A stretch of 12,525 bases of DNA from Methanosarcina sp. GTDB lineage: Archaea; Halobacteriota; Methanosarcinia; Methanosarcinales; Methanosarcinaceae. Positions 7,486-12,525 of the stretch are shown here, one piece after another. Made by a program: the position numbers and the translations under genes. Location: positions 1-12,525 of the forward strand of contig JADGNM010000034.1 in assembly GCA_017883485.1 (NCBI GenBank), given 5' to 3'. Position 1 is the stretch's first letter, and each line of letters starts with the position of its first letter. Under the pieces are notes generated by a model. That model was not told the DNA's origin, made no database searches, and saw only the letters and a program-made list of their open reading frames with translations.

Positions 7486-7502
7486 AAGCAAAGGTATTTA
7501 TA
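7486..7502 (+). promoter_or_regulatory. Promoter of the histone gene
   Basis: GCAAAGGTATTTATAG reads as a BRE-like purine stretch followed by a TATA element (TATTTATAG). A start site about 25 bases downstream (near 7525) gives a leader of about 45 bases that contains the strong GGAGG at 7560-7564, six bases before the ATG. Confidence 0.55.
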
Positions 7503-7570
7503 GAATCTAATTACAAAATCAAGGATTAGAAGGAATTCGTATAATAAAAACAGAAGATTGGAGGACTAAT

Positions 7571-7780
7571 ATGGCAAAAGTAATACCATTCGCACCAATT
7601 GAACGTTTAATAAGGACTGCAGGTGCTCACAGAGTAAGTGAAAGCGCAGGAATGGCTCTTACAGAGATTCTGGAAGAGTATGGACTTGCTATCTCAAAAG
7701 AAGCGATAAAACTTGCAGAGCATGCAGGCAGGAAAACCGTAAAGGCAGAAGATATAAAATTAGCAAAAGAAATGCTGTGA
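7571..7780 (+). CDS. Archaeal histone (HMf family)
   Basis: This 69-residue histone-fold protein binds and wraps DNA as dimers and larger assemblies, compacting the chromosome. The single histone fold is complete: helix 1 with PIERLIRTAGAHRVSE (9-24), a long central helix (about 26-50, ALTEILEEYGLAISKEAIKLA), then the loop HAGRKTVKAEDI (51-62) and helix 3 to the C-terminus. The HAGRKT segment is the family hallmark that contacts DNA. There is no N- or C-terminal tail, as in HMfA/HMfB. GGAGG at the ideal distance and a good TATA box suggest high expression. It is monocistronic, converging on the ferredoxin locus. Methanosarcina species usually have a single histone gene of this kind. Confidence 0.95.
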   Translation: MAKVIPFAPIERLIRTAGAHRVSESAGMALTEILEEYGLAISKEAIKLAEHAGRKTVKAEDIKLAKEML

Positions 7781-7825
7781 TTTATATCAAAGAAATGCCG
7801 CAATTTAGATCAAAGAGACACCGTA
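7780..7825 (+). repeat. Degenerate 23-bp tandem repeat after the histone gene
   Basis: Two adjacent 23-base units, 7780-7802 and 7803-7825, agree at 18 of 23 positions; both share ATTTA, ATCAAAGA and CCG in register. The last codons of the histone gene (GCAAAAGAAATGCTGTG, 7763-7779) resemble the same unit with a one-base indel, as if the gene end had been duplicated and had drifted. A weaker third unit may follow to 7848. It is non-coding in its present state. Confidence 0.4.
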
Positions 7826-7890
7826 ATTAAGACCAATACCCTGGAAAGCCCTGGCAGTAAGATCTGCCTGTAAGGAATATAATAAAAATT

Positions 7891-7911
7891 AAATGCTGTT
7901 TTTCAGCATTT
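7891..7911. terminator. Bidirectional hairpin terminator between histone and ferredoxin
   Basis: AAATGCTG (7891-7898) and CAGCATTT (7904-7911) form a perfect 8-bp stem with a TTTTT loop. The plus strand continues TTTTCCTCTTTTT and the minus strand continues TTAATTTTTATT, so T-rich tracts follow the hairpin in both directions. It lies exactly between two converging genes. Confidence 0.7.
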
Positions 7912-7932
7912 TCCTCTTTTTGCAGCGTGCTT

Positions 7933-8195
7933 CTATGCAGTTGCGAGTTCCAGCTCCATTGTTTTAAGGGATTCAATTGGGCAAGTTTTTGAACAGGCTC
8001 CGCACCGGATGCAGATCTCATCGTTTAGAATCGCCATCCCGTTAATGATCCGGATTGCAAGCTCAGCGGTATCTGGATCAAATTCATCACTTTTCATTGC
8101 CTTTGCATTCACAGGGCAAAGTAATAACAGATCCCGCATCCAATACACTTTTTTGACTGAACTACTTTCTTGTTTTTCTTATCTGCGTTCGCCAT
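7933..8195 (-). pseudogene. 2[4Fe-4S] ferredoxin gene with a one-base frameshift
   Basis: The ATG at 8195, with GAGGT upstream, starts MANADKKNKKVVQSKKCIGCGIC. The next part of the ferredoxin, CPVNAKAMKS through CIRCGACSKTCP to the TAG at 7933, lies in a different frame. Between the third Cys codon of cluster 1 (8127-8129) and the fourth (8116-8118) there are 8 bases where 9 are needed for C-x3-C-P. Restoring one base gives a continuous 87-residue ferredoxin with eight cysteines (17, 20, 23, 27, 62, 65, 68, 72), so the rest of the gene is undamaged. Such proteins carry electrons between oxidoreductases in methanogens. A recent mutation, a sequencing error, or (least likely) programmed frameshifting would all explain this. 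A read-through in the first frame ends only a few codons past the third Cys and would give a non-functional peptide. Confidence 0.8.
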
Positions 8196-8287
8196 GAAAG
8201 TTACCTCACAGGTTCCCGAGGGCTGCCAGACAACTGGACTAAGCGCAAGAAGCTGAAAAGCAGGAACTGGGAATATGTATAAAGGGA

Positions 8288-8304
8288 ACTTTATATTTTT
8301 GCTG
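8288..8304 (-). promoter_or_regulatory. Promoter of the ferredoxin gene
   Basis: The minus strand reads AGCAAAAATATAAAGT, a BRE-like AGCAAA followed by the TATA element AATATAAAG. It is about 95 bases upstream of the ferredoxin ATG, predicting a start near 8265 and a leader of about 70 bases. The intact promoter and ribosome binding site argue that the frameshift is recent or artefactual. Confidence 0.5.
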
Positions 8305-8408
8305 CCAATGAGCTCATTGACATTTTTAAGATCTATGAAGCTTTCGAGGAGCCGTACGGGAATCATTCCCGCAATTCATCGATCGGACAGGACACTGTAG
8401 CGTGTACT

Positions 8409-8491
8409 TATCCGCACTCCTAATCTGTAATCTGCGCTCCAATCTGTAATCTGCATTCTTAATCTGTAATCCGCATTCTTAATCTGCGTTC
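8409..8491. repeat. About 20-bp tandem repeats covering the rfcS stop codon
   Basis: Units begin AATCTGTAAT at 8422 (19 bases), 8441 (20 bases) and 8461 (20 bases), with a partial unit at 8481-8491 inside the coding region and a partial, diverged copy at 8409-8421. Units 2 and 3 differ at one base. On the minus strand the unit contains GCAGATTA, which supplies the last residues (NAD) and the TAA of rfcS. The array therefore looks like an expansion of the gene's own 3' end. Confidence 0.75.
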
Positions 8492-9468
8492 GAAAGTGCA
8501 AAATGTGCAAGTAAAGCTTCAAGCTGGATTTTTTCACTGGCTCCTTCTGTGAGCCTGAAGTCAATCTCTCCAATTATATCTATTAGTTCAACAATTCGCC
8601 TTTCAGAAAGCCCCAGATCCAGAACCGTACGGTTGTCCATTTCGGATATAACCCTGTAAATCTGTCCGACTATATCCTCACCAGAGAGCCCTTCCTCATA
8701 GAGCAATCTATTAAGTTCCTTTCTTGCAATCCTGAAATTTCCCGTCAGGGCAGTTTCTATCAAGTGTTTGATATCTTCAGGGTTTGCTGTTGCAGTAGTC
8801 CTGTAAATGGTTTCCCTCGAAATAGGTTTCTCCGTATCGATAAAGGCTGCAGCCTGAAGAGAGTTTACAGCTTTTCGCATATCTCCCAGGGCAACGTAGA
8901 TAAGCGCTTCATATCCATCTTCGGTAATGGTTAAGCCCTGATCTTTAGCTATGTATTCAAGGCGTTCTCTGATAGCTTCATCTGAGAGGCGCCTGAACCT
9001 GTAAACTGCACATCGGGACTGGATAGGCTCAATAATCTTGGAAGAGTAATTGCAGGAGAGGATAAAACGGCAGTTGCTGCTGAACCGCTCCATAGTCCGC
9101 CGCAGTGCCGCCTGGGCATCCGATGTCAGTGCATCGGCTTCGTCCAGGAAAATAATCTTGAACGGCGCTCCGCCTATCGGGGCAGTTTTCGCAAAATTTT
9201 TGATTTTTGATCGAACAATGTCAATGCCTCTCTCATCCGACGCATTGAGTTCGGTAAAGTTTTCACGCCAGAGATCTTCACCGAAAATTTCCCGTGCAAT
9301 AGAAACTGCCGAAGCAGTTTTTCCGACACCCGGAGGTCCGGAAAAGAGAAGATGAGGAAGGTTCTTTGTTGCAACGTAGGACATCAGGCGTTCTATGGTA
9401 TCCTTCTGCCCCACAACCTGGTCCAATCTGACAGGTCTATATTTTTCGATCCAGATCTCTTCTTTAAT
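8479..9468 (-). CDS. rfcS: Replication factor C small subunit (clamp loader ATPase)
   Basis: RfcS forms, with the large subunit, the clamp loader that opens PCNA onto primed DNA. Taking the start at 9468 gives 329 residues: RFC box I WIEKYRPVRLDQVVGQ (6-21), Walker A GPPGVGKT (44-51), Walker B IIFLDEAD (105-112), sensor 1 Asn in SCNYSSK (near 140), the SRC motif (151-153) that contains the trans-acting arginine finger, then the helical lid and collar to LLAHFALSNAD. The start is odd. No ATG, GTG or TTG lies between the upstream in-frame TAA and TTG at 9426, which would remove the conserved EKYRP box. The conserved frame continues back to an ATT at 9466-9468, six bases after a perfect GGAGG (9475-9479). 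I therefore call a non-standard AUU start, or a point change of an ATG. Start confidence is lower than gene confidence. Confidence 0.93.
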   Translation of the reverse strand: MKEEIWIEKYRPVRLDQVVGQKDTIERLMSYVATKNLPHLLFSGPPGVGKTASAVSIAREIFGEDLWRENFTELNASDERGIDIVRSKIKNFAKTAPIGGAPFKIIFLDEADALTSDAQAALRRTMERFSSNCRFILSCNYSSKIIEPIQSRCAVYRFRRLSDEAIRERLEYIAKDQGLTITEDGYEALIYVALGDMRKAVNSLQAAAFIDTEKPISRETIYRTTATANPEDIKHLIETALTGNFRIARKELNRLLYEEGLSGEDIVGQIYRVISEMDNRTVLDLGLSERRIVELIDIIGEIDFRLTEGASEKIQLEALLAHFALSNAD

Positions 9469-9510
9469 AGTATTCCTCCAGTATTGCTTGCACCATAATT
9501 AGGGAAGATG

Positions 9511-9525
9511 ATATTTAAACTTTCG
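9511..9525 (-). promoter_or_regulatory. Promoter of rfcS
   Basis: The minus strand reads CGAAAGTTTAAATAT, a near-ideal archaeal BRE (CGAAAG) joined to a TATA box (TTTAAATAT). Transcription should start near 9487, just before GGAGG at 9475-9479. This short leader leaves no room for an upstream canonical start codon in frame and supports initiation at the ATT at 9466-9468. Confidence 0.7.
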
Positions 9526-10284
9526 AAGATACGTGACGGCACAGGACTAAAGCAGGCAGTTTTATACTTCTTTATATAAATAAAGTGCGATAATTAGTTG
9601 CAAAGAAAGTAAACTGATAATTTTTATCGCCCCATTTGATTCATTTTGTTTTTTTGTCGTTTCCTGGTTTCTTAGATTGACTCACCAGGATCTGCTTATC
9701 AGATCTGAATAATCGGTAATTTGTATCGCTTGAAAAGTACTATAAGCTGAAAAGGATACGAAAAGTCGATATATCTGAAGTGGGTATCAGAAATCGATTT
9801 GATCGATGTAAGAAGTTAATCGATACAAGAAACGGCCCGGAGGTATTGCAGGAACTTATATATATCCTTTTTATATTTATGTACGTATACTAATCCAGGG
9901 CATTATATATATGTATAAGAAAATAAAAGAACCTTTTGTAATGGATTCTAAACTTAGATATTTGTGAGTTGTTCTATAAGGGCAGTTTCATGAAAAAAAC
10001 CTTTGGTTTCCTGATTTTCCAATTTCAGGTTTATAAAAGAAATAAAAGCCCGATAGGATGCGATAAATCCCCTGAATTCCCTAACTAATCAGCCAATCGA
10101 ATAACAAACAATCGCATGAGGCCTGGTCAATCCGATCCAATGGCCTGTGATCAGCAAACTTGCAGCCAGTTGACCTTGAAATCAAAACTAATCCAAGAGC
10201 TAATAATTCCGACGTGAATTTACCCTAAAACCGGGGTGTATGATATCAGTATTCAGTATTATATGATAAATAAGGTGTTTTCAA
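9526..10284. other. Long intergenic region between rfcS and pan
   Basis: No gene can be supported in these 759 bases. They are AT-rich and contain several TATA-like stretches (for example TTTATATAAATA near 9571, TTATATATATCC near 9855, TTTATAAAAG near 10031), any of which could start pan or a non-coding RNA. TCCTGGT (9662-9668) pairs with ACCAGGA (9684-9690), and the next hairpin, GATCTG (9689-9694) with CAGATC (9700-9705), follows directly. ATCGAT occurs three times in 9793-9824. A 32-codon ATG frame at 9990-10088 looks random. The ribosome binding site of pan is AAGGTG at 10272-10277. Confidence 0.5.
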
Positions 10285-11526
10285 ATGTCAGAAGACAGTT
10301 TAATAAGATCTTCTCTGGAGGATATTAGATCCAGGGTAGAATTCCAGCTTGAGTGCGGGGAGATCAGTCCTCAAGATGTAAAATTCCTCTTAACCGAAAT
10401 GGAGATAATGAGGATCCAGAATGAAAACATGAAGGCTCGGCTCCTTGAGGCAAACGTGGCAACAGGCAGGCACCTACAGGAGATCAATAAGTTAAAAGCT
10501 CATCTGGAGCAGCTTACGGAACCTCCTCTTTTTATTGCAACTATTCTTGAGGTGAACGGGGAAATAGCCCTTATCAGACAGCACGGTAACAATCAGGAAG
10601 TGCTCACCAAGATTCCCGAAGAATGCCTCGGAAAGATCGAACCCGGAATGAGAGTTGCTGTAAATGGGGCTTACTCGATAATCTCCATAGTTAGCAGGGC
10701 TGCCGATGTCCGAGCCCAGGTAATGGAACTCATTAACTCTCCTGGGGTGGACTACAGCATGATTGGCGGGCTGAGTGAAGTCCTCCTGGAGGTCCGGGAA
10801 AGCGTGGAATTGCCGCTTACCGAGCCCCAACTTTTCGAAGAGCTGGGAATCGAGCCCCCTTCAGGTGTCCTGCTCCACGGCGCCCCCGGTACGGGCAAGA
10901 CCCTGATTGCAAAGGCTATAGCCTCTCAGGCAAAAGCGACATTCATCCGGATGTCAGGTTCCGATCTCGTCCAGAAGTTCGTAGGTGAAGGCTCAAGGCT
11001 TGTCAAGGACATCTTCCAGCTAGCAAGGGATAAGTCCCCTAGCATTCTCTTCATAGACGAAATCGATGCTGTAGGCAGCATGAGAACTTATGACGGAACC
11101 AGCGGCTCGGCAGAGGTTAACAGGACAATGCTCCAGCTTCTTGCTGAAATGGACGGCTTCGATCCCAAAGGCAATGTAAAAGTTGTTGCTGCAACCAACA
11201 GGATCGACCTTCTTGACCCTGCTCTCCTCAGGCCCGGCAGGTTTGACCGATCAATCGAAATCCCGCTCCCCGATGAAAAAGGCAGGGTCGAGATCCTTAA
11301 GATCCATACCCGCAAGATGAACCTTGCCGACGATGTGAATTTCGAGAAGCTAGCAAAAGTCATGAACGGCATGAGCGGGGCAGAGATCAGTGTCATCACC
11401 AAGGAAGCCGGAATCTTCGTGCTGCGCAGGCGCGGCAAACAGATCACAATGGCAGATTTCATGAAAGCCTACCAAAAGGTCGTAAACGTTCAGGAACCCT
11501 CAATTCCTCATCCCATGTTCGTATAA
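10285..11526 (+). CDS. pan: Proteasome-activating nucleotidase (PAN), AAA+ unfoldase
   Basis: PAN is the archaeal counterpart of the 26S proteasome ATPases: a hexamer that unfolds proteins and feeds them into the 20S core. The 413 residues give an N-terminal coiled coil (about 32-78), an OB-fold (about 82-138, preceded by the Pro pair 80-81 that sets the hexamer symmetry) and one AAA+ domain. Motifs: Walker A GAPGTGKT (199-206), pore loop KFVGEG (231-236), Walker B ILFIDEID (254-261), sensor 1 AATN (302-305), arginine fingers in RPGRFDR (316-322) and sensor 2 GMSGAEIS (362-369). The C-terminus is HPMFV, so the usual docking motif HbYX is HbFX here. The known M. jannaschii protein is slightly longer and ends LYR. 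Methanosarcina genomes encode two PAN paralogs, and this is one of them. The gene stands alone, far from proteasome core genes. AAGGTG lies seven bases before the ATG. Confidence 0.95.
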   Translation: MSEDSLIRSSLEDIRSRVEFQLECGEISPQDVKFLLTEMEIMRIQNENMKARLLEANVATGRHLQEINKLKAHLEQLTEPPLFIATILEVNGEIALIRQHGNNQEVLTKIPEECLGKIEPGMRVAVNGAYSIISIVSRAADVRAQVMELINSPGVDYSMIGGLSEVLLEVRESVELPLTEPQLFEELGIEPPSGVLLHGAPGTGKTLIAKAIASQAKATFIRMSGSDLVQKFVGEGSRLVKDIFQLARDKSPSILFIDEIDAVGSMRTYDGTSGSAEVNRTMLQLLAEMDGFDPKGNVKVVAATNRIDLLDPALLRPGRFDRSIEIPLPDEKGRVEILKIHTRKMNLADDVNFEKLAKVMNGMSGAEISVITKEAGIFVLRRRGKQITMADFMKAYQKVVNVQEPSIPHPMFV

Positions 11527-11599
11527 CTTGCTTAGAAAATGGCCGGATATTAGAACGAAACCGAGATTCTCCAGCAGAAGAGGAACTGTCCTTCGGTCT

Positions 11600-11640
11600 T
11601 GCCGGATGAGGAAAAAGCTCTCCGGCAGTCTTTATATTTC
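11600..11640 (+). terminator. Hairpin terminator of pan
   Basis: TGCCGGA (11600-11606) pairs with TCCGGCA (11621-11627), and GAG (11608-11610) with CTC (11618-11620) inside it, leaving a GAAAAAG loop and one bulged T. A T-rich tail (GTCTTTATATTTC) follows. The position, about 75 bases after the pan stop, fits a terminator or a 3'-end stabilising hairpin. Confidence 0.6.
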
Positions 11641-11651
11641 AGGAACTAAGA

Positions 11652-11668
11652 CGAAAAGCTTATATTTT
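11652..11668 (+). promoter_or_regulatory. Promoter of tRNA-Glu
   Basis: CGAAAAGCTTATATTTT is a clear archaeal BRE plus TATA box. A start about 25 bases downstream (near 11690) would leave a 5' leader of about 30 bases for RNase P to remove. Confidence 0.65.
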
Positions 11669-11719
11669 ATAAATTACTTGAAGGTATGCTGCCTCAGAAG
11701 CAACATACGATAACAGATT

Positions 11720-11794
11720 GCTCCGATAGTGTAGCTCGGCCAATCATTCAGGACTCTCACTCCTGCGACTGGGGTTCAAATCCCCATCGGAGCA
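11720..11794 (+). tRNA. tRNA-Glu (anticodon CTC)
   Basis: The full cloverleaf is visible. The acceptor stem is GCTCCGA (11720-11726) with TCGGAGC (11787-11793) and discriminator A at 11794. The anticodon stem is CAGGA/TCCTG (11749-11753, 11761-11765) with loop CTCTCAC and anticodon CTC. The T stem is TGGGG/CCCCA around TTCAAAT (11770-11786). The variable loop has four bases. CTC reads GAG, so this is glutamate. The 3' CCA is not encoded. There is no intron. T-runs at 11796-11803 and 11812-11817 should end the transcript. Confidence 0.95.
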
Positions 11795-11795
11795 C

Positions 11796-11817
11796 TTTTC
11801 TTTGCATGCTCTTTTTT
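11796..11817 (+). terminator. Oligo-T terminator of tRNA-Glu
   Basis: Two T-runs follow the tRNA directly: TTTTCTTT, then TTTTTT a few bases later, which is the usual archaeal tRNA terminator form. From here to 12029 there is no gene. TAAGTCC (11872-11878) and GGACTTA (11902-11908) form an inverted repeat, and TTAATAAAT occurs three times in 11862-11950. Confidence 0.55.
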
Positions 11818-12029
11818 GCATGAATTTTCATTTTAATTAAATCATTTGCACAGTCTCTTTTAATAAATTTTTAAGTCCTTAATAAATTTTTAATTCTCTT
11901 AGGACTTACGTGATTGAACTTAAAAATAGCAACGTTAAGCACTTAATAAATCATTTTGCTGATTTGGAGTCAACAAAATGACCTCTAATCGGGTATTATT
12001 TGTCAATTTTGGCAGGAAGGAAATATACG

Positions 12030-12440
12030 TTAAAGGTTAGCTTTTGATACTTCTCCAAGGTTGATAGGTAAAGTGAAATCGAAAGTTGAACCTTTGCCCA
12101 GTTCGGATTCTACCCAAATATGCCCGCCATGTCTCTCTACAATTTTCTTACAAATAGCAAGCCCTATTCCTGTTCCCGGATATTCTTCCTTTTTATGCAG
12201 CCTTTTAAAGACCTCAAAGATTTTCTCCGAATATTGAGGATTAATTCCAATTCCATTATCTTTCACTGAAAATACCCATTCGCTCGCTTTTCTCTCTGCA
12301 GAAATATGAATTTTTGGTGTCTCTTGACTATTGAATTTTATTCCGTTAACAATCAGATTCTGAAACACCTGAGCCAGCTGGGTATTATCCACTATTACCT
12401 CAGGTAAAGGATCATGAGACACGGTAGCTTTATTACTAGG
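12030..12440 (-). pseudogene. 5'-truncated sensor histidine kinase, ATPase domain only
   Basis: What remains is the C-terminal HATPase_c domain of a PAS-type sensor kinase. The N box is [13 protein letters not shown], the G1 box DNGIGI, the F box FEVFKRLH and the G2 box [12 protein letters not shown]; the end is [10 protein letters not shown] plus a short tail and a TAA at 12030-12032. The phosphoacceptor His (HisKA/H box) and any sensor domain should lie further right but are missing. Upstream of the VSHDPLPEV segment the frame still reads NKAT, as expected for this family, then departs and hits a TGA at 12453-12455 inside a palindromic sequence. A GTG at 12422 could give a 130-residue protein, but without the His it could not autophosphorylate. 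I infer disruption by a mobile element. The intact kinase would have been a typical Methanosarcina multi-PAS enzyme. Confidence 0.8.
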
Positions 12441-12525
12441 GAGCGCAGAGGGTCACGAATACCCCGACCTTCAGGTTGGGGATGAAGTGGACCCTCGCCT
12501 CTTTTTGATTCCGATCAAAATCTAT
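12437..12525. mobile_element. Palindromic end resembling an IS200/IS605 (TnpB-type) element, partial
   Basis: Seen: an inner stem CCCCGACC (12462-12469) with GGTTGGGG (12474-12481, one G-T pair) around TTCA, and an outer stem GAGGGTC (12448-12454) with GACCCTC (12490-12496). The plus strand reads GAAT, hairpin, GATGAAGTGG, like the GAAT-stem-loop-GGGGAGGATGTCA ends that follow tnpB in IS200/IS605 elements and form the 3' end of the guide RNA scaffold. A second hairpin, TTTTGAT (12503-12509) with ATCAAAA (12514-12520), follows. The junction with the kinase follows TTAC (12433-12436), a tetranucleotide used as target by IS608. Orientation is unresolved: a minus-strand open frame enters from the window edge and stops at TAG 12436-12438, and no tnpB lies on the left. 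Confidence 0.5.

Noticed and set aside
8109..8366. Separate 85-codon gene containing the first half of the ferredoxin
   Set aside because: Its first 57 residues are upstream non-coding sequence including the promoter; the true start is the ATG at 8195 and the frame is broken by the frameshift.
8409..8491. CRISPR array
   Set aside because: The units are directly adjacent with no unique spacers, so this is a simple tandem repeat.
9990..10088. 32-codon ATG frame between rfcS and pan
   Set aside because: Weak ribosome binding site, random-looking composition and no recognisable motif.

Overview
The window looks like the chromosome of a methanogenic archaeon of the genus Methanosarcina or a close relative. 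It carries a two-subunit pyruvate carboxylase with its biotin protein ligase, an archaeal histone, an archaeal replication factor C small subunit, a proteasome-activating nucleotidase, an S-layer-like surface protein, long AT-rich intergenic regions, archaeal BRE/TATA promoters, and GGAGG-type ribosome binding sites. Genus assignment rests on recognising the protein families and gene order, not on a database search.

Layout, left to right. 1-409 holds a broken rightward fragment that resembles the C-terminal part of a glycoside hydrolase family 16-like domain. 576-5498 is a leftward operon, pycB-pycA-birA plus a small membrane-anchored surface protein whose start overlaps the end of birA. The first three genes form one functional unit: PycB carries the carboxyltransferase and biotin domains, PycA carboxylates the biotin, and BirA attaches the biotin to PycB. 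BirA also has an N-terminal DNA-binding domain. The most interesting regulatory signal here is a pair of TGTTAACA boxes flanking a TATA element upstream of pycB (5808-5842), which resembles the bacterial BirA operator. This suggests a biotin-responsive autoregulated operon.

6064-7011 (leftward) is a class I SAM-dependent methyltransferase of unknown substrate with two CxxC pairs. 7012-7570 is a hairpin-rich intergenic stretch with the histone promoter. 7571-7780 (rightward) is the histone. It converges on a leftward 2[4Fe-4S] ferredoxin gene (7933-8195) that is broken by a one-base frameshift inside its first cluster motif, and a bidirectional hairpin terminator lies between them.

8479-9468 (leftward) is the RFC small subunit. 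Its conserved N-terminus has no ATG/GTG/TTG start; an ATT codon sits at ideal distance from GGAGG. Its stop codon lies within an array of about 20-bp tandem repeats, and the histone 3' end shows a similar degenerate repetition. The roughly 800-bp gap to pan holds hairpins and an ATCGAT cluster but no convincing gene. 10285-11526 (rightward) is PAN, ending in Met-Phe-Val instead of the usual HbYX motif, followed by a hairpin terminator. 11720-11794 is tRNA-Glu(CTC).

12030-12440 (leftward) is the ATPase end of a sensor histidine kinase. Its 5' part has been cut off by a palindromic sequence resembling an IS200/IS605 (TnpB-type) element end, which runs out of the window. I see no defence system, CRISPR array or complete novel operon. 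The value of the window is in the regulatory dyads, the unusual start and frameshift, and the methyltransferase of unknown role.
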